Below are positions 1-9,628 of a stretch of DNA of 64,000 nucleotides, one piece after another (the first letter of the stretch is position 1; every line of letters begins with the position of its first letter). The translations under genes and the position numbers were made by a program. The notes beneath the pieces are model-generated. The model was not told the DNA's origin. It ran no database searches and worked only from the letters and a program-made list of their open reading frames with translations. Source of the DNA: Solirubrobacterales bacterium (GTDB lineage: Bacteria > Actinomycetota > Thermoleophilia > Solirubrobacterales > 70-9); contig JAJNAZ010000007.1 of NCBI GenBank assembly GCA_021155855.1, positions 124,001 to 188,000 of the forward strand, given 5' to 3'.

Positions 1-638
1 ACGAGGATCGCCCCGGCGAGAAGCCCGTCGTCCCCATAGACGTTGAAGTTGAGGATGAAGTCGCCGAGTGTGAGGACCCCGGCGAGCGGGGCGATCGTGG
101 CCGTGGCGATGATCGCGATCGCCGCGGTGCGCACGCCGCCCATGATCGTCGGCACCGCCAGCGGGAGCTCGACCCGCGCGATGACCTCGAACTCGGTCAT
201 CCCCACCCCCCGCGCCGCCTCGACCGCGTCGCGGTCGACCTGGCGAATGCCGACGAAGGCGTTGGTGAGGATCGGGGGGATGCCGAGGATCAGCAGGGCG
301 ATGGTCACGTTCAGGACCCCGACCCCGACGAACGCGATCATCAGCGCGATCAGGGCGAGTTCGGGGATCGCACGCCCGGCGTTTCCGATCGCGACCGCGA
401 GCAGCTCGCCCGATCCCCGGTGGCCGAGATAGACGCCGATCGGGAGCGTGAGCGCCACCGCCACCGCGAGCGCCAGAGCGCTGATCCAGACATGCGTCCA
501 GAGGAACTCGGCGACCTGGCCGAGGCCGCCGACCTCTCCCCCAACGCCGACCTCATCGCGCGGGCTGAAGATGAAATCGACGGCGCCCGAGAAAGAGTCG
601 AATACCGAGGCCTGGGGATTGAACGCCGAGACGCTCAT
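1..638 (-). CDS. Osmoprotectant ABC transporter permease (OpuC/ProW-like), partial
   Basis: Integral membrane subunit of a glycine betaine/choline-type importer. It is truncated by the left edge, so the C-terminus is missing. About 212 codons remain. The reverse translation begins MSVSAFNPQ and shows several hydrophobic segments followed by a permease cytoplasmic loop (RQVDRDAVEAARGVGMTEFE, then VELPLAVPTIMGG), which is the EAA-type loop that docks the ATPase. The ATG overlaps the stop of the upstream permease by 4 nt (ATGA), so translation is probably coupled. With the next two genes it forms an ATPase-permease-permease operon; a substrate-binding protein would be expected just beyond the window edge. 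The family assignment is firm, the exact substrate is inferred. Confidence 0.85.
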   Translation of the reverse strand, partial: MSVSAFNPQASVFDSFSGAVDFIFSPRDEVGVGGEVGGLGQVAEFLWTHVWISALALAVAVALTLPIGVYLGHRGSGELLAVAIGNAGRAIPELALIALMIAFVGVGVLNVTIALLILGIPPILTNAFVGIRQVDRDAVEAARGVGMTEFEVIARVELPLAVPTIMGGVRTAAIAIIATATIAPLAGVLTLGDFILNFNVYGDDGLLAGAIL

Positions 639-1375
639 ACGGGCCGGACCTGCCGCCACGGCGACAGCAGCCGCTGCGCGCCGATGTAGACGACGTCGAA
701 CGCGATCGCCATCGCGATCGCGATCGCGCTCCCGACCACGATCGCGGTCTTGAACACCCCCGCCTGGACGCCTTCCGTGTAGATCACATCGCCGAGCCCG
801 CCGGCGCCCGCGAACACGGCGAGGGTCGCGATCGCGACCGTCGACACGGTGGCGATTCGCAGGCCCGCGATGATCTCGGGGACGGCGAGCGGCATCTCGA
901 CCCTCCAGAACAGCTGGCGGTCGGTCATTCCCATTCCCCGCCCCGCATCCTTCGCCGCGTCGGGGACGTTGGCGAGGCCGGTGACGATGTTGCGGTAGAT
1001 GATCTGCAACGTGTAGAGCGTCAGGGCGATCAACGCCGTTGTCGTGCCGCGGCCGCTGATCGGCAACAGCAGCAAGAACAGCGCGATGCTCGGGATCGTG
1101 TAGATGACTCCGGTGGTGGCGAGGAAGGCCGGCATCAGCCAGCGACGGCGGTGCGATAGGACTGAGAGGCCGAGCGCGATCACCAGGCCGGCAGCGACCG
1201 AGACGCCGACGAGCAGCAAGTGCTCGAGCGTCGGGCTCACGTAGCGGTCGGCGTTGTCGAGCGCCCAGTCGAGGCAGACGGTGTCGTTGCTCTGAACGCA
1301 ATCCGCTTCATCGCGCTCGCGAAAGAAGCCGTCGCCCTGCGCGAGCGGAACCACGGAGACGAGTGCGCCGACCAC
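635..1375 (-). CDS. Osmoprotectant ABC transporter permease (OpuC/ProW-like)
   Basis: Second membrane subunit of the same importer, 246 aa from a GTG at 1375. An N-terminal periplasmic stretch with two Cys (CVQSNDTVC) precedes about five to six membrane helices and the docking loop GRGMGMTDRQLFWRVEMPLA. The start is chosen because it lies 5 nt after the ATPase stop; a CTG overlapping that stop is the only other nearby candidate. The protein resembles its neighbour downstream, so the pair would make a heterodimeric channel. The Cys pair before the first helix is unusual enough to note and could form a disulfide. Confidence 0.85.
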   Translation of the reverse strand: MVGALVSVVPLAQGDGFFRERDEADCVQSNDTVCLDWALDNADRYVSPTLEHLLLVGVSVAAGLVIALGLSVLSHRRRWLMPAFLATTGVIYTIPSIALFLLLLPISGRGTTTALIALTLYTLQIIYRNIVTGLANVPDAAKDAGRGMGMTDRQLFWRVEMPLAVPEIIAGLRIATVSTVAIATLAVFAGAGGLGDVIYTEGVQAGVFKTAIVVGSAIAIAMAIAFDVVYIGAQRLLSPWRQVRPV

Positions 1376-1380
1376 CGGTC

Positions 1381-2568
<1,188 letters not shown>

Positions 2569-2579
2569 GTTCGAGCACG

Positions 2580-2585
2580 ATCCTA
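2580..2585 (-). promoter_or_regulatory. -10-like TAGGAT for the osmoprotectant operon
   Basis: TAGGAT on the minus strand lies 11 nt before the GTG at 2568. It fits TANNNT and would place the transcript start near the start codon. No clear -35 was seen. Confidence 0.4.
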
Positions 2586-2787
2586 CTCGGGGGGGCGTCG
2601 GCGCCTCCGCAGGCCTGCAGCTCAGCCGTGCCTTGAGCCGTGACCCTCTTCGAACCGGAGATCTTGGAAGAGGGACGATCACCGTCAGCCGCTCCTGAGC
2701 GGCGTCACGCCGCGGCCAGGATCACCCTCTTGCCTCGGCCTCGGATCGTCTGCTCCGGACATCGGTCGTATCGCGGTCGCGCTCTGT

Positions 2788-2796
2788 TTATATGGT
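2788..2796 (+). promoter_or_regulatory. -10-like element, probable leaderless start of the P-type ATPase
   Basis: The AT-rich stretch TTATATGGT contains overlapping -10-like hexamers (TTATAT, TATGGT) and ends 3 nt before the GTG start. There is no Shine-Dalgarno. It is the only AT-rich stretch in the 231 bp divergent gap 2569-2799, which otherwise shows no recognisable element. Confidence 0.4.
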
Positions 2797-2799
2797 CGC

Positions 2800-5295
2800 G
2801 TGGAAGCGGCGGCGACAGCTCAGGACCTTTCCAGCGCGGAGGCAGCGCGCAGGCTCGAGCGGCTGGGGCCGGCGGAGCGGGAGACGAGCCGCTCGGTGGC
2901 GAGCATCGTCGCCGCCAACGTGCTGACCCTGTTCAACGCGATCATCGGCGTCTTCTTCATCCTCATCCTCTCGCTGGGGCTGTGGGCGGACGCGCTGTTC
3001 GGCCTGATCGCGATCGTCAACTCGGCGATCGGGATCCGCCAGGAGCTGAAGGCGAAGGAGACCCTCGATCAACTTGCGCTGTTGGTCGCGCCGCGGGCCA
3101 AGGTGATCCGCGACGGACGCCAGGTCGAGCTGCACGGCGACGAGGTGGTCCCTGGCGACCTCGTCCGGGTCGAGCCCGGCGACCAACTCGTCGCCGACGG
3201 CCCGGTGGTCGAGTCGCGGGGGCTGACCATGGACGAGTCGCTGCTCACCGGCGAGTCCGACGGGGTCCGCAAGCGTACGGGTGACCGCCTGCTCTCGGGC
3301 TCGTTCGGGATCTCGGGCTCCGGCTACTACGAGCTCGACGCCGTGCGCGAGGACAGCCACGCGGAGAAGATCGCCGGTGAGGCGCGCCAGTTCCGCCACC
3401 CGCCCTCGCCGCTGCAGCACGAGGTCAACGAGGTTCTGAAGGCGACCACGGTCGCCCTGGTGCCGACCGCGGCGATCACCCTGATCGGGTTCAGCCTCCA
3501 CGATAAGGGGTTCCGGGAGGCCGCCCAGGAGGCGACCGCCGGTCTGGTGACGCTGATCCCGGAGGGCCTCGTGCTGCTGATGAGCGTCACCCTCGCGGTC
3601 GCCGCCGTGCGCCTCGCGCGCCAGCACACGCTGGTGCAGCAGATGGCGGCGACCGAGGCGCTCGCCGCGGTGGACACGATCTGCGTCGACAAGACCGGCA
3701 CCCTCACCGACGGCAGCCTGGAGTTGGTCAAGGTCGAGGTTGCCGATCCCGCCGGGCCCGCAGCCGCCGAGCGCGCCCTCGCCGCCTTCGCCGCTTCGGC
3801 GGGCGAGCGCAACCGCACCCTGGAGACGATCGCCGAGCGCTACCCGGGGCGCGCGGAGAGGGTCTCGGCCGAAGTGCCGTTCTCCTCGCAGTGGAAATGG
3901 AGCGGGCTGACGATGAATGGCTCCAGCTACGTGCTCGGCGCCCCCGACGTGCTCGTCGGGGCCGGGGCGCTGTCCCTCCCTGGCGCGCTCGAACACGCGG
4001 TCAAGGAGCACACCGCGGCCGGGCGCCGGGTGGTCGCCTTCGCCGAGACCCGAGCCCCGCTGCCGACCGACCCGGCCGCCCAGGCGCCGCCGCGGCTGGA
4101 GCCGCGGGCGTTGGTGGTGCTGGAGGAGACCCTGCGGCCGGACGCCGCGGAGACGATCGAGTTCATGCGCGAGCAGCAGGTCGACCTGAAGCTGATCTCC
4201 GGCGACGCGCGCGAGACGGTGACCGCGGTCGCCCAGGCGGTCGGGGTGCCGCACGACGCGGAGGTGGTCGAGGGCCCGCAGCTCCCCGACGACCGGGGCG
4301 GCCTCGCCGAGGCCGCGGAGCGCCACACCGTTTTCTGTCGGATCACCCCGGAGCAGAAGAAGGCGCTGGTGGCGGCGCTGGCCGAGCGCGGCCGGTTCAC
4401 GGCGATGATCGGCGACGGCGTCAACGACGTGCCGGCGCTGAAGCGAGCCCGGCTCGCGGTCGCGATGGGCTCCGGCAGCCAGATCACCAAGGGGATCGCC
4501 GACATCGTCCTGCTCCGCGACCAGTTCTCGATGCTGCCGCGAGCGGTCGCCGAGGGTCGACGGATCGCCCGCAACATCCACCGCCTCGGGCGTCTTTATC
4601 TGACCAAGTCCGTCTACGCCGGCTTTTTGATCGTCGCGGCCGCGATATTCGGCTTCACCTTCCCGTTCTTGCCGCGCCAGCTCACCGTCGCCGCTTTCCT
4701 CACCATCGGGGTGCCCTCGTTCGTGCTCGCCCTCGCGCCCAGCGAGGGGCCGCTTTATCGCGGCCGCCTGCTGCGGGCGCTCGCCGCCTTCGCCGTGCCC
4801 GCCGGGATCGCGATGGGGTTCGCGTCGCTGCTCTCCTTCTTCTTCGTCGACGGCGTCTTCGGCGGCACCCTGAACGAGGGCCGCACGGCGGCGACCACCA
4901 CCCTGATCGTGCTCGGCCTCTGCTTCATCGTCCTGCTCGAACGCGGCCCGGGGCGCGAGCACATCACCGTGCAGAGCTACATGCTCGCCCTGGTCGCCGG
5001 GCTCGGAGCGCTGTTCGCCCTCATTCTCGCCGCCGAGCCGGTGCGCGACTTCTTCGAGCTCGATCTGCTCTCGGGCGGACAGTGGTTCCTCGCGCTCGTC
5101 TTCGTCGCGCTCGGGCTCGGCCTCGCGGGCGCCGCCTGGCGACTGCCCTACGTGCAGCGGCTCGAGCTGGCGAGCGGGGAGGATCTCGGCGACGACGGCC
5201 CCGGGCCCACCCACACTCCGCGCACAAGCGAGTTCGAGGCCGTCGACGAGGCGCCGACGACGGTCGCCCCGACCGAGCAGCTGCCCCGCCCGTGA
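2800..5295 (+). CDS. Cation-translocating P-type ATPase (CtpE-like, probably calcium)
   Basis: Membrane ion pump of 831 aa. The order is an N-terminal cytosolic stretch, two helices, the actuator domain with TGES (LTMDESLLTGESDG), two helices with IPEGLVLL, the phosphorylation site DKTGTLTDG with catalytic Asp about 297, the nucleotide-binding domain, the hinge GDGVNDVPALK and six C-terminal helices. The IPEGL core and absence of N-terminal heavy-metal domains fit the CtpE/P2-type group, for which calcium uptake is known in mycobacteria. The C-terminal tail of ~45 residues is acidic and proline-rich. The GTG at 2800 directly follows a -10-like box, suggesting leaderless mRNA. The stop overlaps the pyk start by 4 nt (GTGA). 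Ion specificity is inferred. Confidence 0.88.
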   Translation: MEAAATAQDLSSAEAARRLERLGPAERETSRSVASIVAANVLTLFNAIIGVFFILILSLGLWADALFGLIAIVNSAIGIRQELKAKETLDQLALLVAPRAKVIRDGRQVELHGDEVVPGDLVRVEPGDQLVADGPVVESRGLTMDESLLTGESDGVRKRTGDRLLSGSFGISGSGYYELDAVREDSHAEKIAGEARQFRHPPSPLQHEVNEVLKATTVALVPTAAITLIGFSLHDKGFREAAQEATAGLVTLIPEGLVLLMSVTLAVAAVRLARQHTLVQQMAATEALAAVDTICVDKTGTLTDGSLELVKVEVADPAGPAAAERALAAFAASAGERNRTLETIAERYPGRAERVSAEVPFSSQWKWSGLTMNGSSYVLGAPDVLVGAGALSLPGALEHAVKEHTAAGRRVVAFAETRAPLPTDPAAQAPPRLEPRALVVLEETLRPDAAETIEFMREQQVDLKLISGDARETVTAVAQAVGVPHDAEVVEGPQLPDDRGGLAEAAERHTVFCRITPEQKKALVAALAERGRFTAMIGDGVNDVPALKRARLAVAMGSGSQITKGIADIVLLRDQFSMLPRAVAEGRRIARNIHRLGRLYLTKSVYAGFLIVAAAIFGFTFPFLPRQLTVAAFLTIGVPSFVLALAPSEGPLYRGRLLRALAAFAVPAGIAMGFASLLSFFFVDGVFGGTLNEGRTAATTTLIVLGLCFIVLLERGPGREHITVQSYMLALVAGLGALFALILAAEPVRDFFELDLLSGGQWFLALVFVALGLGLAGAAWRLPYVQRLELASGEDLGDDGPGPTHTPRTSEFEAVDEAPTTVAPTEQLPRP

Positions 5296-6713
5296 GCCCG
5301 CGCAGGACCAAGATCGTGGCCACGATCGGTCCGTCGACCCGGAGCATCGAGACGATGGTCGAGCTGATCGAGGCCGGTGCCGACGTCTTCCGCTTCAACT
5401 TCTCACACGGCACCCACGCCGACCACGCCGAGAACGTCGCCATGACCCGCGAGGCCGCCAAGCGCAGCGGCAAGGAGGTCGGGATTCTCGGCGACCTTCC
5501 GGGGCCGAAGCTGCGAATCAACGACGTCGAGGGCGAGATCGTCGACCTGCGGCCCGGGAGCGAGGTCGTGCTCACCACCGAGCCGGTGCTGGGGACCCCG
5601 GAGCGGATCTCGATCTCCTACGAGGGCCTGCCGGCGGCGGTGAGTCCGGGCGACGAGGTCTACATGGCGGACGGCCGCATCCGGCTGCGGGTGACCGACT
5701 GCGCCGCGGAGGAGGTCCGCTGCTCGGTCGAGGTCGGCGGGCCGATCTCCTCCCACCAGGGGCTCAACCTCCCGGGCGCGGAGGTACAGCTCCCGGCCGC
5801 TGGGCGCAAGGACCTCGAATGGGTCGATTTCGCCGTCGAGCATGGGATCGATCTGCTCGCGATCTCGTTCGTGCGCCGGGCCGAGGACATCACTCCGGTC
5901 GAGCGCCGGGTGCGGACCAGCGGCGCCGACATCCCGGTGATCGCGAAGATCGAGAAGCCGCAGGCAGCCGAGCGGGCGGAGGAGATCGTCCGGGCCGTGA
6001 CCGCCGGCGTGATGGTCGCCCGCGGTGACCTCGGCATCGAGCTGCCGCTCGAGAAGGTGCCAACCGTCCAACGCCATCTGCTGGCACTCGCCGGCCGCCA
6101 CTCGGTGCCCTCGATCACCGCCACCCAGATGCTCGCCTCGATGGTCGCTTCGCCCCGGCCGACGCGAGCCGAGGTCTCCGACGTCGCCAACGCGATCTTC
6201 CAGGGCACCGACGCGGTGATGCTCTCCGAGGAGACCGCGATCGGCGAGTATCCACTCGAGGCGGTGCGGATGATGGACCGGATCGCGCGCGAGACGGAGC
6301 CCGACCTGCCCTACGGCGACTGGGTCTTTAACCGGGCGCACAGCGACGAGGCCGACGTCGCCAACTCGGTTGCGCGCGCCGCGGTCAGCTCGACCTACAC
6401 CCTCGGCCTCGCGGCGCTCGTCGTACCGACCCGCAGCGGGCGGACCGCGCGGCTCGTCTCCGCGCACCGCCCGCGGCTCCCGGTGCTCGCTGTCTCACCC
6501 CGGATCGAGACCGTCCGACGGCTGAACCTGCTGTTCGGGGTTCAGTGCGTGATCGCCGAGGACTGGAGCGGGATCACCGCGCTGCTCGACGAGTGCGCGC
6601 AGCTCGCGAAACAGACCGGGGTGGCGAAATCGGGTGAGCTGATCGGGATCACCGCCGGGCTGCCCCGCCAGGAGCTGGGCACGAATCTGTTCGAGGTCCA
6701 TCGGGTTCCGTGA
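5292..6713 (+). CDS. pyk: Pyruvate kinase
   Basis: Catalyses phosphoenolpyruvate + ADP to pyruvate + ATP, the last step of glycolysis, in the cytosol. The 473 aa length is typical. Visible motifs: RRTKIVATIGPST at the N-terminus, FRFNFSHG (substrate-binding Arg and Asn), LGDLPGPKLR, the catalytic Lys in IAKIEKPQA, the Mg site MVARGDLGIELP, and the signature ITATQMLASM. The C-terminal ~120 residues form the allosteric domain (VPTRSGRTARLVSAHRP). The GTG overlaps the stop of the ATPase gene and the TGA overlaps the next GTG, so three genes are translationally coupled. A much longer reading frame in the same phase upstream overlaps the ATPase and is an artefact. Confidence 0.96.
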   Translation: MSPRRTKIVATIGPSTRSIETMVELIEAGADVFRFNFSHGTHADHAENVAMTREAAKRSGKEVGILGDLPGPKLRINDVEGEIVDLRPGSEVVLTTEPVLGTPERISISYEGLPAAVSPGDEVYMADGRIRLRVTDCAAEEVRCSVEVGGPISSHQGLNLPGAEVQLPAAGRKDLEWVDFAVEHGIDLLAISFVRRAEDITPVERRVRTSGADIPVIAKIEKPQAAERAEEIVRAVTAGVMVARGDLGIELPLEKVPTVQRHLLALAGRHSVPSITATQMLASMVASPRPTRAEVSDVANAIFQGTDAVMLSEETAIGEYPLEAVRMMDRIARETEPDLPYGDWVFNRAHSDEADVANSVARAAVSSTYTLGLAALVVPTRSGRTARLVSAHRPRLPVLAVSPRIETVRRLNLLFGVQCVIAEDWSGITALLDECAQLAKQTGVAKSGELIGITAGLPRQELGTNLFEVHRVP

Positions 6714-7141
6714 GGACAGCGGGCGCCTCAACACCGGCGCGGCTCGGTTACGCCTCGCTGGCCGTGCGCGCGACCCCGCCGCTGGCGCTGATGGCGTTGA
6801 TCTTCTATCTCTCGGCTCAGGAGGCGGTCGGCCCGGATCTGCCCGGCTGGACCCGGGTCGTCGCCCATTTCGGCGAGTACGCGCTGCTGGCGGCGCTGTG
6901 GGCGTGGGCGCTGGGGCCGGCGCTCTCGGACCGCGCACTGCCCGCGGCCGCCGCAATCGCGTTCGTCTACGCGCTCAGCGACGAGTTCCACCAGAGCTTC
7001 GTCGAGGGCCGCGAGGCTGACCCGCTCGACGTGCTCGCAGACACCGCCGGGATCGCGGCCGCGCTCATCCTCTTCGCTCGTCTCTCGGCGAACGCGCGAA
7101 ATCGCCGAACGGCTCGTCGCGTTCCCGGACCGCCTGCTTGA
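6710..7141 (+). CDS. VanZ-like membrane protein
   Basis: Small membrane protein of 143 aa with about four helices and the VanZ-family core HFGEYALLAALW and the polar FVYALSDEFHQSFVEGREADPLDVLADTAG. The SDEFHQ and DVLAD clusters are the conserved polar part of the family. Its biochemical role is not established; VanZ itself gives low-level teicoplanin resistance. The GTG start overlaps the pyk stop (GTGA). The 3' end runs 77 bp into the convergent enoyl-CoA hydratase gene, so the two coding regions overlap tail to tail. Confidence 0.8.
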   Translation: MRTAGASTPARLGYASLAVRATPPLALMALIFYLSAQEAVGPDLPGWTRVVAHFGEYALLAALWAWALGPALSDRALPAAAAIAFVYALSDEFHQSFVEGREADPLDVLADTAGIAAALILFARLSANARNRRTARRVPGPPA

Positions 7142-8000
7142 ACCCGGACTCGGCGGCGCGACGGACGAAGTCGAAGCCCTCCGGGGTGTGGCGGGCGATG
7201 CCGTCGAAGAACGTCCCCAGCACCTGGGTCGCGTAGAGGCCCTGGGCGGCGGCCGCCTGGTTGACGAGCAGCTTGTGCATCACCAGCTGATTGACCGGCA
7301 GCCGCGCCACCCGCTCGAGCAGCGATTCGAAGCGCCGGTCGAGCTCCGCCGCCGGAGCCGACTCGCTCGCCAAGCCCCACTCGACCGCCTCGATCCCGGA
7401 GATCGAGTCGCCGGTGAGGAGCAGCCGCTTCGCCCGCGCCGGGCCGATCCGGTGCGCCCACAGCGCGGTCGTCGGCACCCCCCAGACCCGCGCCGGCGGA
7501 TATCCGATCTTGGCGTCGTCCTCGACCACCAGCAGGTCGGAGCAGAGCGCCATGTCGGTGCCGCCGGCGACGCAGTAGCCGTGCACCTTGCAGATCACCG
7601 GCTTCTCGGAGTGAAACAGGCTCATGAAGCCGCGCACGTTGCGAGACATCATCTGAAAGTCGGTTACCGGGTCCCAGGTGCGATCGGGATCGTGATTGGC
7701 GGCGATGATGGCCGGGTCGAGCGGCGAGCCGCGCAGCTCGTCGCTCGTCTCCCCTCGCTCGTCCGCCGGCTCGTGCCCCATCCGCTCCGCCGATGCCACG
7801 AGGTCGTAACCGCCGCAGAAGCCGGAGCCGTTGCCGGCCAGGGCGATCACGTGGACTTCGGGGTCGAGGTTGGCGCGCTCGACGCAGGCGGCGAGCTCGC
7901 CCGGCATCTCGAGCGTGATCCCGTTGCCGCGCTCGGGACGGTCGAGGGTAACCCGCGCGATGCGCCCATCGCGCTCGTAGGTCATCGTGTCGAGCGCCAT
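7065..8000 (-). CDS. Enoyl-CoA hydratase/isomerase family protein (crotonase)
   Basis: 311 aa crotonase-fold enzyme acting on acyl-CoA thioesters. The start is MALDTMTYERDGRIARVTLDRPER. The oxyanion-hole segments are IALAGNGSGFCGGYDL and KVHGYCVAGGTDMALCSDLLV. It is ~50 residues longer than the usual ~260, with an extra stretch after SGFCGGYDL as in some actinobacterial EchA proteins. The first glutamate of the canonical catalytic pair is not obvious, so hydratase activity is not certain. The ATG at 8000 sits in the same CCATGG as the divergent Prim-Pol start. TAGCTT lies 8 nt before it with no Shine-Dalgarno. An alternative ATG at 7985 would shorten it by five residues. Confidence 0.85.
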   Translation of the reverse strand: MALDTMTYERDGRIARVTLDRPERGNGITLEMPGELAACVERANLDPEVHVIALAGNGSGFCGGYDLVASAERMGHEPADERGETSDELRGSPLDPAIIAANHDPDRTWDPVTDFQMMSRNVRGFMSLFHSEKPVICKVHGYCVAGGTDMALCSDLLVVEDDAKIGYPPARVWGVPTTALWAHRIGPARAKRLLLTGDSISGIEAVEWGLASESAPAAELDRRFESLLERVARLPVNQLVMHKLLVNQAAAAQGLYATQVLGTFFDGIARHTPEGFDFVRRAAESGFKQAVRERDEPFGDFARSPRDERRG

Positions 8001-9003
8001 GGCGAAGGAAGCTATCGAGATCCAGGCGGCCGGGAGAGAGGTGCGGCTGTCGAGCCCGGGCAAGGTCTACTTCCCCGAGGTCGGGTACACGAAGCTCGAC
8101 CTCGCCGAGTACTACCTGGCGGTCGCCGACGCCGCCTGCCTGCAGCTGCGCGAGCGCCCGACGACGATGAAGCGCTTCGTCGACGGGGCAGCGGGCGACT
8201 TCTTCTTCCAGAAGCGGGTGCCGAAGACCGCCCCGGACTGGCTCGAGACGGCGACGGTCCGGTTCCCGAGCGGGCGCAGCGCGACCGAGCTCTGTGCCAA
8301 CGACGCCGCGCATCTGGTCTGGGCGGTCAACCTCGGGGTGATCGACTTCAATCCGTGGCCCGCCCGTCGCGCCGACCTCGACCATCCCGACGAGTTGCGG
8401 GTCGACCTCGACCCGACACCCGAGGCCGGCTTCGCCGAGGTGCGCCAGGTGGCGATGGTGGTCCGCGAGGTGCTCACCGACCACGGGCTCGAGGGCTTTC
8501 CGAAGACCTCGGGCTCGCGCGGGATCCACGTCAACGTGCGAATCGAGCCGCGCTGGACCTTCACCGCGGTCCGCCGGGCGGCGCTGGCGCTCGCGCGCGA
8601 GGTCGAGCGGCGAACCGAGCTGGCGACCTCGAAGTGGTGGAAGGAGGAGCGCCACGGCGTCTTCGTCGACTACAACCAGAACGCCCGCGACCGCACCGTC
8701 GCCTCCGCCTGGTCGGTGCGCCCCACCCCCGACGCCCGGGTCTCGACCCCGCTCGAGTGGGACGAGGTGGCCGAGGTCGAGCCGGCGGAGCTCCGCCTCG
8801 ACACGGTGCCGGCGCGGCTCGCCGAGCGCGGCGACCCCTCCGCGTCGATCGACGACGTCCACCACTCACTCGTCTCGCTGCACGAGCTCGCCGACCGCGA
8901 CGAGGCCGAGGGCCTCGGCGACGCCCCCTGGCCGCCGCACTTCCGCAAGCAGAGGGGTGAGGCAAAGCGCGTGCAGCCGAGCAGGGCGCGCAAGCGCGGC
9001 TAA
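7999..9003 (+). CDS. LigD-type polymerase/primase domain protein (Prim-Pol)
   Basis: Stand-alone archaeo-eukaryotic-primase-like polymerase of 334 aa. It starts MAKEAIEIQAAGREVRLSSPGKVYFPEVGYTK (key motif SSPGKVYFP). Further family marks are LRERPTTMKRFVDG, FFFQKRVP, DLDHPDELRVDLDP with the metal-binding Asp pair, and KTSGSRGIHVNV. In LigD proteins this domain adds nucleotides at breaks; as a separate protein beside a LigC-type ligase it matches mycobacterial Prim-PolC, which is linked to gap filling in excision repair. No ligase or nuclease domain is fused. The ligase gene lies 0.6 kb downstream on the other strand. The ATG shares its CCATGG with the divergent hydratase start; a GTG at 7987 is an alternative. 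Confidence 0.88.
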   Translation: MAKEAIEIQAAGREVRLSSPGKVYFPEVGYTKLDLAEYYLAVADAACLQLRERPTTMKRFVDGAAGDFFFQKRVPKTAPDWLETATVRFPSGRSATELCANDAAHLVWAVNLGVIDFNPWPARRADLDHPDELRVDLDPTPEAGFAEVRQVAMVVREVLTDHGLEGFPKTSGSRGIHVNVRIEPRWTFTAVRRAALALAREVERRTELATSKWWKEERHGVFVDYNQNARDRTVASAWSVRPTPDARVSTPLEWDEVAEVEPAELRLDTVPARLAERGDPSASIDDVHHSLVSLHELADRDEAEGLGDAPWPPHFRKQRGEAKRVQPSRARKRG

Positions 9004-9050
9004 GCGACCTGCCGGACTCGGGATCGCCGGCGCAGCGAGCGGCGCTCAGT

Positions 9051-9545
9051 TCAGCCGGTGCCGATCGGCACCCTGATCAGCTGACCCGGGAAGATCAGGT
9101 CTGGGTCATCGATCTGGTGCACGTTCGCGCGCACCAGAGGCTGGAAATCGCTTGTGCCGTAGTGCTCCTGAGCGATCGCCGACAGGGTCTCATTCTGCTC
9201 GACGACGTGCTCGCGATAGCCGATGTAGTCCCCCTCGACCATCCGGGCGCCGAGCAGCACCGGCTTCGAGACCTTGTGGATCTCGCTGCCGTCCTCGGCG
9301 CTGACCTCGAACACCTCGACGAACAAGCGGTCGAGCTGGAAGGCGGCGCCACCGACGTTCGCCTTGACCTGGAACTGCGCGTGCTCGCCCGTGCCGCCGC
9401 CAACGCTGATCGAGCCCGTGACCTCGTCGTGCCCTTCGTGGACGCGATAGTTGATCGTCGCCTCGAACCCGGTCCCGATCCCGGCGATCATCACCCGGTT
9501 GCCGACCAGGTCGAACCGCTTCGGTTGGTCCATCCTGATGCTCAT
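9051..9545 (-). CDS. LysM protein with an immunoglobulin-like (Gmad2-type) domain
   Basis: 164 aa. Residues ~15-105 form a beta-rich domain resembling Gmad2 Ig-like domains (VMIAGIGTGFEATINYRV ... GEHAQFQV). Residues ~112-160 are a LysM motif (VEQNETLSAIAQEHYGT ... DPDLIFPGQLIRVP), which binds peptidoglycan or chitin-like glycans. No signal peptide is visible, so export is unclear; many actinobacterial proteins of this type lack a classical one. A good AGGAGG lies 5-9 nt before the ATG at 9545, so this gene has a normal leader, unlike many neighbours. It sits between the Prim-Pol and ligase genes; I see no functional reason for that. Confidence 0.78.
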   Translation of the reverse strand: MSIRMDQPKRFDLVGNRVMIAGIGTGFEATINYRVHEGHDEVTGSISVGGGTGEHAQFQVKANVGGAAFQLDRLFVEVFEVSAEDGSEIHKVSKPVLLGARMVEGDYIGYREHVVEQNETLSAIAQEHYGTSDFQPLVRANVHQIDDPDLIFPGQLIRVPIGTG

Positions 9546-9628
9546 CTCGTCCTCCTTCTCGCCTCTACGGACGACGCTACCTCACTCGGGGAGCGAGATG
9601 CCGAGGCGGCGAAGCCGCGATCGGTCCG

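Noticed and set aside
2788-5214. Long open frame on the minus strand opposite the P-type ATPase
   Set aside because: Low-complexity Arg/Gly/Glu-rich translation with no family features; typical antisense frame of a high-GC gene.
9600-9620. GCGGC-GAA-GCCGC hairpin after the ligase gene, as a third copy of the ~100 bp repeat
   Set aside because: Similar only in having a small hairpin near a CGAGAT; the rest of the element does not align.
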